From contig NZ_JYFE01000060.1 of the NCBI RefSeq assembly GCF_000877395.1, positions 186,001-250,000 of the forward strand: a stretch of 64,000 bases of DNA, in the 5' to 3' direction. Below are positions 51,846 through 60,830 of this stretch, one piece after another (within the stretch, counting starts at the first letter, position 1; every line of letters begins with the position of its first letter). This stretch comes from Jannaschia aquimarina (GTDB lineage: Bacteria; Pseudomonadota; Alphaproteobacteria; Rhodobacterales; Rhodobacteraceae). The notes beneath the pieces are model-generated. The model saw nothing but the letters and a program-made list of their open reading frames with translations. It was not told where the DNA came from and searched no databases. A program made the position numbers and the translations under genes.

Positions 51846-53023
51846 GTGTCCATTCGCGCCGCGCGCGCGCCGCGCTGGAGGCTCTGGTCGAGACCGATCC
51901 CGCCATCGCCGCATTGTCGCTCTGGTGCGTACACCGCGATGGCGAAGAGACCGGGACCATAGGCACAACGATCACCTATGGCGCGGACTTCGCCGAGCGT
52001 CCGGGGCACGAACAGCAGAGCGTTGCGGCCCACCACGTGTTGCATGTCGCGTTGCGCCATTCGGCGCGTATGGCCGACATGGCGCATAGGCTGGGCGACG
52101 CGTTCGACGCCGCGCGCTGGAACCTCGCCGCCGACGCGCTTGTCAACGAGGCCGTGACGCTTGCCGGGCACGCCTTGCCGCGTCCGACACCGACCCTCAG
52201 TGTTGTTCTGGCCGAAGCGGGCATCGAGGGCACGCTGGCCGACTGGGATGTAGAGCGGCTTTATCACGCGCTTGCCGGGACCGGCGCAGGAGAGGGTGAT
52301 GCGGCGCGCGGCTTCGTCCGCGATCTGGCGCCAGAGGCCGGCGACGCCGCTGACGCCTCAGAGGATGCCGCGCGGTGGCGCCAACACCTGTCGCGCGCGC
52401 TCGACACCGGCCGTCGGACGGGAAGAGGACTTGGGCGCGTGGGCCACCTGATCGCCGACATCCCGAGCCCGCAGACGCCCTGGGAGGTCGTCTTGCGCGG
52501 CCTCTTGGCGCGCGCGGCGACGCCGATCCCGCGCCCGGCGCCGATGCGCCCGTCGCGCCGCTGGCTTGCCGTGGCCGCGCAGGCGGAACGCGCGGGCACA
52601 TTTGTCCCCGGCTTCGAGGCGGGCCAACGCCCGACATCGGACATCCCCCGCATCGCCGTCGCCCTCGATGCCTCCGGCAGCGTCGACGATGCACGGCTCG
52701 CCCTGTTCTGGGCCGAGGTGACCGGCATCGCCCGACGTCTGCGGGCCGAACTCCACCTCCTCGTCTTCGACGAAGCGATCCGCCATCATGCGCGCATCGA
52801 GCCGGGTGTGGCGCCCCGGCTGCCTCCGATGCCTCGTGAGGGCGGCACTTCGTTCGCCCCGGTGATCGAGGCTGCACGAGGCCTATCAGCGGCCGCGCTG
52901 GTCGTCCTTACGGATCTCGACGGCGACGCCGGCTCTCCCCCGCCCTTCCCCGTGATCTGGGCTGTTCCCGACCCGAACGGAGCGACGGCGCCCTATGGCC
53001 GCGTGCTGGACCTGTCGCACTGA
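51842..53023 (+). CDS. VWA-like protein with metallopeptidase-like N-terminal domain (DUF2201 type)
   Basis: A 393-residue protein from a GTG start at 51842 that overlaps the MoxR stop (GTGA). The N-terminal domain resembles putative metallopeptidases, with HHVLHVALRH (64-73). The usual HExxH motif reads HHVLH here, so the catalytic Glu is missing. The C-terminal VWA-like domain has the MIDAS motif DASGS (276-280) and a late TDLDGD. It is the likely partner of the MoxR ATPase; a peptidase activity is doubtful. Confidence 0.85.
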   Translation: MSVHSRRARAALEALVETDPAIAALSLWCVHRDGEETGTIGTTITYGADFAERPGHEQQSVAAHHVLHVALRHSARMADMAHRLGDAFDAARWNLAADALVNEAVTLAGHALPRPTPTLSVVLAEAGIEGTLADWDVERLYHALAGTGAGEGDAARGFVRDLAPEAGDAADASEDAARWRQHLSRALDTGRRTGRGLGRVGHLIADIPSPQTPWEVVLRGLLARAATPIPRPAPMRPSRRWLAVAAQAERAGTFVPGFEAGQRPTSDIPRIAVALDASGSVDDARLALFWAEVTGIARRLRAELHLLVFDEAIRHHARIEPGVAPRLPPMPREGGTSFAPVIEAARGLSAAALVVLTDLDGDAGSPPPFPVIWAVPDPNGATAPYGRVLDLSH

Positions 53024-53123
53024 CAACCGGCCGATGATGATGCGGACCGGATCGGTATCGCTTGGTCCGACCGGCGCCGTCTCTGGCTCTGCCGAAGCGG
53101 TTCGAGCCGAGATCCGCCGCAAG

Positions 53124-53804
53124 CTAGGCGCGTCGATCCGAGGCGAGTGCCGCGGACAGGCGCGCGTGGGCAGACAGACCGCGCGCATCGAGTACGACTT
53201 CCTGCAGGAACTCATCCTCCGCGGTCGCCGCCTCGTGCAGCGCGGGCTCTGTCAGGGGGGCCTGGAACAGCTCTTCGTGCAGGATCGCACGCTCCTTCTC
53301 TGTCAGATCGAGTACACGCGGCGGATCCTCGGCCTGAACGGTCACGAAGGTCAGCGGCGGCAGCAGCCGGAGGGGTGACTGTTCGACGACCAGACGCAGC
53401 GCGCCGGAACGCAGGTCCCGGCCAGCCGCGATCCGGGTCAGCGCCGCGCGTCCCTGGACTGTCATGAGGTCGCGCGTCCGAGCCGCGGCGTCGCGGTCCA
53501 TCGCTGCCCGGCGGCGGGGCGAAGCGCGCAGCAGCCGCATCTCTGCCCAGGCCACGAGGACGACCATCAGGACGGGGGCCTGCGACAACGGCAGCGCCGC
53601 GCCCCGCCAGATCAATGCGATCACGACAAGCGGCGCCAGCCAACTCGCGAACCGCAGGAGTTGCATCTCGGCGAGCAGCCGCAGCACGGTCTTCACCGAG
53701 GCGTTGCGCGGCCAGACCGTTACCCGATCGACGAAGCGTCGCGGCAACTGGCGCACCTCCAGGATGGCGGGATTGCGGATGGTATCTGCGGTCACGACGA
53801 TCAT
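53124..53804 (-). CDS. Membrane protein of unknown function
   Basis: A 226-residue protein with two membrane helices (about 51-67 and 73-90) after a basic N-terminal region, then a soluble C-terminal part rich in charged residues (about 95-226). I do not recognise a family. It is convergent with the VWA gene (100 bp apart) and divergent from the alpha/beta hydrolase gene across 129 bp. Confidence 0.7.
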   Translation of the reverse strand: MIVVTADTIRNPAILEVRQLPRRFVDRVTVWPRNASVKTVLRLLAEMQLLRFASWLAPLVVIALIWRGAALPLSQAPVLMVVLVAWAEMRLLRASPRRRAAMDRDAAARTRDLMTVQGRAALTRIAAGRDLRSGALRLVVEQSPLRLLPPLTFVTVQAEDPPRVLDLTEKERAILHEELFQAPLTEPALHEAATAEDEFLQEVVLDARGLSAHARLSAALASDRRA

Positions 53805-53933
53805 GATCCGGGCTTAGCATCCCGGCGGCGCGGGGCGAGACGGCCCTCGGTCGCAGTCCCTCGACATGGCCTTGCATGCGGGCCTCGCCGGTGTCCTGTG
53901 GTCCGGCCGCACCGATCGACCTAGCTGCACCTC

Positions 53934-55382
53934 ATGCGTCCAGCCATCCTCTTCGCCGCGCTGTCCGTCGTCGCAGTAGCGCTTGCCGTCTTCATGCTCG
54001 AACGTGAGCGCGACGGCCTGTCGGTCGTTCGCACGGAGATCGCCAGCGTGCCCGTCACGATCTGGCGCCCTGACACTACAGCGCCGTTGCCGCGTGTTCT
54101 GGTGGTGCACGGATATGCGGGCTCGCGGCAGATGATGCGCGCCATTGCGATCACACTCGCGCGGTCGGGGTTGGAGGCCGTCACGCTCGACCTGCCGGGC
54201 CATGGCCGCAACCCGGAGCCGATGACGGGCGATGTGACCCGGCTCGATGGCGCGACGGCGGTGCTGACGCAAAGGGTCGTGGCCGTCGCCCGCGCGCTCG
54301 CGGATGGACCGGATGACAGGCTCGCGCTGCTTGGCCATTCGATGGCGACCGATATCGTCGTGCGCGCCGCCGAGTCGCTCGATCCAGCGAGCGTCGTCGC
54401 GATCTCGATGTATTCGGAGGCTGTCACGCCCGAGAGACCGGCGCGGCTCCTGATCCTGTCGGGCGCACGCGAGGGGCGTCTCCGCGGCATCGCACTCGAG
54501 GCGGCGCGCCTTGTCGAGCCCGATGCCGCAGAGGACGAAACCGTTTCGTCCCAGGGCATCAGCCGCCGTGCTGCCGTCGTTCCGGTCGTGGGCCATGTCG
54601 GCGTGCTCTACGCGCCCGAAGGCTTGCGCGAGGTCCGCGACTGGATCGTCGCGCCGTGGGACGTGCCTGGGAACGGTCGCCCCCCTGCGACAGCGCTCTG
54701 GCTCCTGTTTTTGCTCGCCGGGATCGTGGCGCTTACCTGGCCTTTGGCCCGTGCGTTCGGCCCCGTGCGCCCGCCCGCGCCGGCGCCCTCGGCCCGAACG
54801 GCGGCCGTTGCGCTGATCCTGCCCATCCCTGCGGCGGTATCGGCGGCGGTCCTTGCTCCGGACCTGTTCGGCCTCATGGCCTTCGGGCCGCTCGCGGCGT
54901 TTCTTGCGGCATGGGGCGTCGTGCAGATCGCGGTGCTCTGGCGCGCGGGGCATCGGCTCTCGGGGGGGCGGCTCGGCGCTGCCTTCCTCCTTGCGGCTTG
55001 GGCGATTCTCTTTGTCCTCGCGCTCGATCGCTACGGAGCGTCTTTCGTGCTGACCGGACCTCGGCTGGCGGTCGCGGCGGCCTTGCTGCCCGGTGCCCTT
55101 CTCTTCGTCTACGGAGACGCTCTCCTTACATCGGCTGCCCGGTTTTCGCTGCGCCTGACGGCACGGGCCGTCCCGCTCGCGGCCTTGCTTGGCGCCATGG
55201 TGATCGACCCGCCTATCGGCGTGGCCTTCACTGTCTTGCCGGTGACGGTGCTCTTCTGGGTCGTCTTCGGCACCGCGGCAGGATGGATGGCCGGGCGCGC
55301 CGGGTCCGGTGGCGTCGTCCCGGTGCTGGGCGGATTGCTCGCCTTCGCCTTCGCGGCCAGCACGCCCATCATCGCGATATGA
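53934..55382 (+). CDS. Alpha/beta hydrolase fused to a multi-helix membrane domain
   Basis: A 482-residue protein. After an N-terminal membrane anchor (residues 4-21) comes an alpha/beta-hydrolase domain with the oxyanion region VVHGYAGS (57-64), GHGRNPEP near 89, the nucleophile elbow GHSMA (134-138, Ser136) and a probable catalytic His in VVGHVGVLYAP near 222. The second half (about 240-482) has about seven or eight hydrophobic helices. The substrate is unknown; a lipid or envelope ester is a guess from the layout. Confidence 0.82.
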   Translation: MRPAILFAALSVVAVALAVFMLERERDGLSVVRTEIASVPVTIWRPDTTAPLPRVLVVHGYAGSRQMMRAIAITLARSGLEAVTLDLPGHGRNPEPMTGDVTRLDGATAVLTQRVVAVARALADGPDDRLALLGHSMATDIVVRAAESLDPASVVAISMYSEAVTPERPARLLILSGAREGRLRGIALEAARLVEPDAAEDETVSSQGISRRAAVVPVVGHVGVLYAPEGLREVRDWIVAPWDVPGNGRPPATALWLLFLLAGIVALTWPLARAFGPVRPPAPAPSARTAAVALILPIPAAVSAAVLAPDLFGLMAFGPLAAFLAAWGVVQIAVLWRAGHRLSGGRLGAAFLLAAWAILFVLALDRYGASFVLTGPRLAVAAALLPGALLFVYGDALLTSAARFSLRLTARAVPLAALLGAMVIDPPIGVAFTVLPVTVLFWVVFGTAAGWMAGRAGSGGVVPVLGGLLAFAFAASTPIIAI

Positions 55383-55803
55383 GCCGGCGGGGACCGCCGC
55401 CGCCTCCGCGATGATGAGCAGGTCCGCCGGACTTGCGGCGTCGGCGCTTGCCGGACCGAATGATCGTCCGCCCTTGTTCTGGGTCGTTTCTTTCGGCTCG
55501 GCCGTCCGAGGGGCGTTTCGGCATCGTGCCGCGGGTCCCTCGGGGGCAGGACCTTCGGATCTTGACCCGACGGCAGCGATCTAAGTAAGAGATCGTCAGA
55601 GAGGCAGTTCGAAAGAGGAGGACGCGAATGACGATCATGTACCGTATCGCCGCTAAAGACCGTCCTCGTGCGTGGTCCGGCATCGGCTGACCCTCCGGAC
55701 GGTTCGCTCCGTTCCGTCATGGTGACACGCTAGGTCCGACCGCAGGAACGGCTCCTCCTTTCCTCTTCAGCAGGACGCGGACTTTCCGTCCGCGACGCAT
55801 CCA
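55383..55803. other. 421-bp gap without a recognised gene
   Basis: The region between the hydrolase and the ABC transporter holds no recognisable long gene. Its only clear feature is a very short reading frame with a strong ribosome-binding site at 55628-55690, listed separately. Several GC-rich runs could form weak stems. The promoter for the ABC gene probably lies here. Confidence 0.5.
55628..55690 (+). CDS. Possible 20-residue small protein
   Basis: A 20-codon frame beginning MTIMYRIAAKDRPRAW and ending in TGA is preceded by GAGGAGG (55615-55621) six bases before the ATG, a stronger ribosome-binding site than most long genes here have. It could be a small protein, a leader peptide, or chance. 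No family is recognised, and it lies 113 bases before the ABC transporter gene. Confidence 0.3.
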   Translation: MTIMYRIAAKDRPRAWSGIG

Positions 55804-57561
55804 ATGTCCCAGACTCTCTCCCGCGGCGCGTTCGCGCGGGTTCTCGCCTTTGCCGCGTCCAGATGGGCGCGCCGCCCGGGCCAAGTCGCGACCCTGATCG
55901 CCCTGCAACTCGTCTCGACCGGCGCGGACGTGTCGATCCCCGTCCTGACGGGCCGGCTGGTCGCTCCCGTCGCCGAGGACACCGCGCCCTGGGCGGCGTT
56001 CGCCGGTCTGATGGCGCTTGGCATCGTGTCCATCGCGGCCAAGATAGCCAGCTACTTCGTCATCATCGACCTCACGATCCCGACGATGCGCGAGGTGGAG
56101 GCGGACGCCTTCGCCCGTGTCCAGCGCCTGCCCGCATCCTGGCACGCCAACGCCTTCGCAGGCTCCACGGTGCGCAAGATCACCCGCGGCACCTGGGCCC
56201 TCGACGATATTGGGGATCTTCTGTTCCTCGCGCTGGGCCCGTCGATCCTGGTGCTGCTCGGCACCATCGCGACGCTTGCGATCTTCCGCATCGAGGTCGG
56301 TGCGGCGGCGCTGTTGGGTGCGGTGCTGTTCGTCGCGCTTTCGCTGACGCTGACCCTGAAATGGGTCGCGCCCGCCGCCCGGCTTGCCAACGCGCAGGAC
56401 AGCCGGGTCTCGGGCGCCTTGGCGGACGCGATCACATCGAATGCCGTCGTCAAGGCTCATGCTGCCGAAGCGCGGGAAGACGCGCGGCTGGGTCGCGTGT
56501 TGGGCAAATGGGCGCATCGCAGTCGCCGCGTCTGGCGACGCGGCACATGGTCCGGCCTCGCGCAGGATTCGAGCCTGTGGCTGTTGCGCGCGCTCGTATT
56601 GGGCGGGGCGCTTCTGGCCTTCATGCGGGGCGCGGCGGGCGCTGGAGAGATCGCCTTCACCGTCTCCGCGCTCGGCATGCTGGACGGTTATCTGCGTCAG
56701 ATCGGAAGCCACGTGCGCCAGCTTCAGAAAGCGGTCAACGATGCCGAGGAGATGGTCGATCTGCTGACCGACGCGACTGAGACCGACGTCGTCAGGCGCC
56801 CCGCGCGCGCCCTGCCGCCGCGCGCGGCCGCGCTTGCCTTCGAACACGTGGATTACGGCTACGAAGGGGCGCCGACGCCGCTCTTCACGGATCTGCACGT
56901 CGCCATACCGGCCGGGCAGAAGGTGGGGCTGGTCGGACGCTCCGGCTCTGGGAAAACGACCTTCGTCAAGCTGATCCAGCGGATCCACGAGGTCACGGGT
57001 GGCGCGATCACGATGGGCGGGACCGACATCGCATCGGTTCCTCTGGCGGAGTTGCGGTCGAACGTCGCCCTAGTCCCGCAGGAGCCGATCCTGTTCCACC
57101 GGTCACTCAGCGAGAATATCGCCTACGCGCGCCCGGGCGCGACGATCGAGGAGGTGCGTGCCGCAGCGGAGAAGGCCGGTGCCGCCGAGTTCATCGAGCG
57201 GCTGGAAAAGGGATACGGCACCGAGGTGGGCGAGCGCGGCGTCAAGCTGTCGGGCGGGGAACGCCAGCGGGTGGCCATCGCCCGAGCGTTCCTGTCGGAT
57301 GCGCCGATCCTGATCATGGACGAGGCCACGTCTTCGCTGGATAGCGAGGCCGAAGCTCTGGTGGCGGAAGCCGCCGAACGGCTGATGGAAGGCCGCACGA
57401 CGCTGGTGATCGCCCATCGCCTGGCCACTGTGGAGCGGATGGACCGCATTCTCGTGTTCGACCGCGGCCGTATCGTCGAGGACGGGAGCCCCGCCGAGCT
57501 CATGGCACGGGACGATGGCCTCTACCGTGCCCTCAGGGAGCGTCAGACACTCGTGGCGTGA
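55804..57561 (+). CDS. ABC transporter, membrane and ATPase domains fused (exporter type)
   Basis: A 585-residue half-transporter. The N-terminal membrane domain (about 1-330) has six helices and the C-terminal ATPase domain (about 340-585) has Walker A VGRSGSGKTT near 378, Q-loop VPQEPILFHRS, signature KLSGGERQRVAIARAF near 482, Walker B ILIMDEATSSLD and the H-loop IAHRLATVERMD. It resembles MsbA/lipid or drug exporters that work as homodimers. The cargo is unknown. Confidence 0.9.
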   Translation: MSQTLSRGAFARVLAFAASRWARRPGQVATLIALQLVSTGADVSIPVLTGRLVAPVAEDTAPWAAFAGLMALGIVSIAAKIASYFVIIDLTIPTMREVEADAFARVQRLPASWHANAFAGSTVRKITRGTWALDDIGDLLFLALGPSILVLLGTIATLAIFRIEVGAAALLGAVLFVALSLTLTLKWVAPAARLANAQDSRVSGALADAITSNAVVKAHAAEAREDARLGRVLGKWAHRSRRVWRRGTWSGLAQDSSLWLLRALVLGGALLAFMRGAAGAGEIAFTVSALGMLDGYLRQIGSHVRQLQKAVNDAEEMVDLLTDATETDVVRRPARALPPRAAALAFEHVDYGYEGAPTPLFTDLHVAIPAGQKVGLVGRSGSGKTTFVKLIQRIHEVTGGAITMGGTDIASVPLAELRSNVALVPQEPILFHRSLSENIAYARPGATIEEVRAAAEKAGAAEFIERLEKGYGTEVGERGVKLSGGERQRVAIARAFLSDAPILIMDEATSSLDSEAEALVAEAAERLMEGRTTLVIAHRLATVERMDRILVFDRGRIVEDGSPAELMARDDGLYRALRERQTLVA

Positions 57562-57675
57562 TGGAGGCCCGCATATCTCGATTCTCTTGGCGAGCGATGT
57601 GGCCGAGGCAAGGCGTGGCCTGTGCCTCATGTTGCGCCGTTCGAGTGGTAAGGGTCGTCTCGGCGGGGCTGTCTT

Positions 57676-59118
57676 TCAGAGCAGCCGTATTCCCGGCCTC
57701 AGACGGGTGTAGGGAATGGCGCTCAGGTTGCACGGGTTCGCGCCGGGGGCGGTGGCGAAGAGAATCCGCTCCGAGACCCGTTTATAGTCGCCGATGAAAT
57801 GCACGGCGCTTTTCACACAGATGATGGCATGGTCGCGGGGTTCCAGCCCCACGGCGCGGAACATGCCCTGGTCGGCGTTCTGCGCGCGGCGGGCGGCGAT
57901 TGCGACGCGGATGCCGGTGCCCTGCAGATGCAGGCAGGCCATGGGGCCGAGGTCGCCGTCGCGGCCGCCGAAGAAGGGGCCGGTCATGGGGAAGGGGCCG
58001 TCGCGCAGAGCTTCGACCACGGCGGGATGTCGGATCGGCTGGGAATAAGCCGGGTGGTTCCCGCCGAGCGGCGTGTGGAGCGTGGCGCCCAGTCCCGCCG
58101 CATGGGCCGCACCGGCGGCGTCCGGGTCGCAGAGCAGGCCGAGGATGGCGTCGGGTACGTCCGCGTCGATCAGCGCGGCCAGCAGGCCGGTCGTGTCGCC
58201 GGTGGCGCCCGCGCCGGGATTGTCCTGCACGTCAGCGATAATGACGGGGGCCGGGGCCTCCAGCGCCTTCGCGACTGCGGCCTCGGCGGGCAGAAGGCGC
58301 GCATCAAAGCTGTCGGAGGCAGCCATCAACCTGTCAAGGGCGGCGTCGGCCGCGGCATCGGCGGCGCCCGGTTCGTAATCGTAGGCAAAGATCGTCGGGC
58401 CCACATCGGGCACGTCGGCAGGCGGGAAGCCGAGGGCCATGTCGGCCGACAGGATGTCGGCCTCGGCAATTGCAGCGTAGAGGTCGCTTGCGGGCGCATG
58501 CTCAGTCGTCTGGGCCGTGATGGGGATCACGAGGTCCGCCTGGCGAAAGGCACGCGCGGGTGGGCCATGGGCCAGAACATGGTCCAACAGGTTGGCAGCG
58601 CGAGCGCCCGTTTCGCCCATGTCGAGATGGGGATAGGTGCGATAGACCGTGACCGCCGTCGCGCGCTCGAAGAAGGCGCGGCTGAGATTGCCATGCAGGT
58701 CCAGGCTGACGATGACGGGCAGGTCGGGACCGACGACTTCGCGGATCCGGGCCAGGATCGCCGCTTCGCCGTCGTCATGGGTTTCGGTCACCATGGCGCC
58801 ATGAAGGTCGAGATAGAGAGCATCGGGCCGGGCGTCGGCCAGGCCCGCGCAGATCTCACCTACGATGGACTCGAAGGCGCGGTCCGTGACGGTGCCGCCG
58901 GGTTCGGCACCGGCCCAGAGGATCGGGATCACCTCATGGTTACAGGCAGCCAGAAAGCCCGAAAGCGGGATGTTCAGGCCCTGGAACCGGTCCAAGACGT
59001 CGGTCCCGCGCGTCAGCGGCGGCCAGGCGCCGCCGCGCTCGAACGCGTCCAGATCGGTGGGATCGGGCGCGAAGGTATTCGTCTCGTGCTGGAAGCCCGC
59101 CACCGCCACACGGTTCAT
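57676..59118 (-). CDS. M81 family metallopeptidase (MlrC-like)
   Basis: A 480-residue protein of the M81/MlrC family, which includes the linearised-microcystin peptidase. It has the N-terminal VAGFQHETNTFAP (metal-ligand region), LDLHGAMVTETHDDGE near 103 and VSLDLHGNLS near 130, and a late GGNHPAY and FFGGRDGDLGP. Its true substrate here is unknown. It overlaps the upstream amidohydrolase gene by 4 bases, so both probably act on the cargo of the divergent peptide-type ABC importer. Confidence 0.9.
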   Translation of the reverse strand: MNRVAVAGFQHETNTFAPDPTDLDAFERGGAWPPLTRGTDVLDRFQGLNIPLSGFLAACNHEVIPILWAGAEPGGTVTDRAFESIVGEICAGLADARPDALYLDLHGAMVTETHDDGEAAILARIREVVGPDLPVIVSLDLHGNLSRAFFERATAVTVYRTYPHLDMGETGARAANLLDHVLAHGPPARAFRQADLVIPITAQTTEHAPASDLYAAIAEADILSADMALGFPPADVPDVGPTIFAYDYEPGAADAAADAALDRLMAASDSFDARLLPAEAAVAKALEAPAPVIIADVQDNPGAGATGDTTGLLAALIDADVPDAILGLLCDPDAAGAAHAAGLGATLHTPLGGNHPAYSQPIRHPAVVEALRDGPFPMTGPFFGGRDGDLGPMACLHLQGTGIRVAIAARRAQNADQGMFRAVGLEPRDHAIICVKSAVHFIGDYKRVSERILFATAPGANPCNLSAIPYTRLRPGIRLL

Positions 59119-60725
59119 GTGGGGATACCTCCGAGAACGGTGCCGACGATGGGCACGTCGCAAAGCGGTGTGTCGCCCAGCGGGTCGGCGTCGAGCACGG
59201 TCAGGTCGGCGTACTTGCCGACCGAAATGCTGCCCACCTTGTCCTCCATCTTGAGCACATGGGCCGCGCCGCGGGTGATGCAGTGCAACGCCTGCGACGG
59301 CTTGATGCCCTGCGTCTCGCCCAGGCGGCGGCCCGTCTCGGTCAGCCGCTCGGTCGCGAACCAGGCGGTGGCGAGCGGCGCCATGGGCGTGACCGGGGCA
59401 TCGGAATGAATTGCGAAGTCGCCGCCCCAGACGTCCCAGGCATCGGCACAGGCATCCATGCGCGCGGCGCGCTCCGGGCCTACGGTCCGCGTCCAGTGAA
59501 GGTCGCCGAAATAGTGGATGTGGTTCGCGAAGACATTCACCGTCAGACCAAGGGCGCGCATCCGCTTGAACTGCGCCAGGTCGGCCAGCTGGACGTGTTC
59601 CAGCGTGTGCCGATGGTCGGCATCGGGCGTCTCCAGCAGGGCGGCCTCGTAGGCCTCGATCGCAAGCAGAGAGGCGGCATCGCCATTCGTATGGGTGTGG
59701 GTCTTGATGCCCGCTCGGTGCAAGGCGCGCACGGCGGCGCGAAAATGGTCGGGCTCCATGTTCCAGATGCCGTGGTCTTCGATGGCGAAATAGCCCGGAG
59801 GCAGCAACTTGGCCGTGCCGCCCTGGATCGCGCCATCCGTGAAGAGCTTGGCGCGACCCAGATGCAGCTTGGGCGTGGAGCGGGCGCGCAGGGCCAGGGC
59901 GCGGCGCGCCTCGTTCTCGGGGTCGCCGCGCATGGCGTTCATCACCGGCACGTAGCGTGCGGGGAAGCCATCGCGGGCCGTTTCCCGCTCCAGCATCTCG
60001 ACTTCGGGCGGGTCCAGGTCGGAGAGCAGATCCGCCACGGTGGTCACGCCGCAGCGTCTGGCGACCTGACCGTAGGCCCGCAGGCCGTCGCGGTCGGCCA
60101 GGTCGGAGAAGGCCAGATTGGCGATGGCCATGACGGGGCCCATGGCGGCGAATTCGTGCAGCTCGCCATTGGGCGCGCCGTCCGAGCCGCGAACCACGCC
60201 CGGCAGGTTGGTTTCCGGGCCGAGACCGCCGCGTTCCAGCGCCAACCCGTTGGCCGAGGCGAGGTGGAAGTTGGAATGGACGACGACCACCGGATGGTCC
60301 GTCGAAACCTGATCCAGATGGACGCGATCCAGACGGCGGCCGTCCAGGAAGTTGGGGTCGAAGCCCCATCCGACGACCGGCTGGCCCGGCGGCGTGTCGG
60401 CGGCCACGTCGCGCAGGCGCGCGATCAGGGCGTCGTAGTCGCGCAGGCCCGGCCATTCGCGCCCGTCGGGGTCAGTGCGGGTGTAGTGGCCCAGATAGGT
60501 GAAGCGCCAGATGCCGCCGGCCATGACGTGGGCATGGGCCTCGATCAGACCGGGTATGAGGATCCGGGCCGCGTAGCGATCATCACGGGTGACGGTCCCC
60601 CAGCCATCCCCGCAATCGGGTCCACCCACGCCGACGATCAATCCGTCCCTGACCGCGACATGCGTGGCATGCGGGCAATTGTGGTCCATCGTGATGACTT
60701 TTGCGGCGGAATAGACCGTCACCAT
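59115..60725 (-). CDS. Amidohydrolase (YtcJ-like)
   Basis: A 536-residue amidohydrolase-superfamily protein with the metal site HAHVMAGG (His64, His66), LFTDGAIQGGTA near 295, KTHTHTNGDAA near 339, and SDAPVTPMAPLAT near 440 with the catalytic Asp. It probably hydrolyses an amide or ester; the substrate is unknown. ATG 60725 follows GGGGGAC at normal spacing; the much longer open frame upstream runs antisense through the ABC binding-protein gene. Divergent from the ABC importer across 105 bp. Confidence 0.88.
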   Translation of the reverse strand: MVTVYSAAKVITMDHNCPHATHVAVRDGLIVGVGGPDCGDGWGTVTRDDRYAARILIPGLIEAHAHVMAGGIWRFTYLGHYTRTDPDGREWPGLRDYDALIARLRDVAADTPPGQPVVGWGFDPNFLDGRRLDRVHLDQVSTDHPVVVVHSNFHLASANGLALERGGLGPETNLPGVVRGSDGAPNGELHEFAAMGPVMAIANLAFSDLADRDGLRAYGQVARRCGVTTVADLLSDLDPPEVEMLERETARDGFPARYVPVMNAMRGDPENEARRALALRARSTPKLHLGRAKLFTDGAIQGGTAKLLPPGYFAIEDHGIWNMEPDHFRAAVRALHRAGIKTHTHTNGDAASLLAIEAYEAALLETPDADHRHTLEHVQLADLAQFKRMRALGLTVNVFANHIHYFGDLHWTRTVGPERAARMDACADAWDVWGGDFAIHSDAPVTPMAPLATAWFATERLTETGRRLGETQGIKPSQALHCITRGAAHVLKMEDKVGSISVGKYADLTVLDADPLGDTPLCDVPIVGTVLGGIPT

Positions 60726-60830
60726 GCCCGTGTCCCCCATGGCCCCTGCCCCCGCTCGATTGACAGGTTGGGGGTATCGTGCAGGATCGTTGACGTAACG
60801 ACAAGTGTGCGAAGAATGGGGAGTTCGCCG

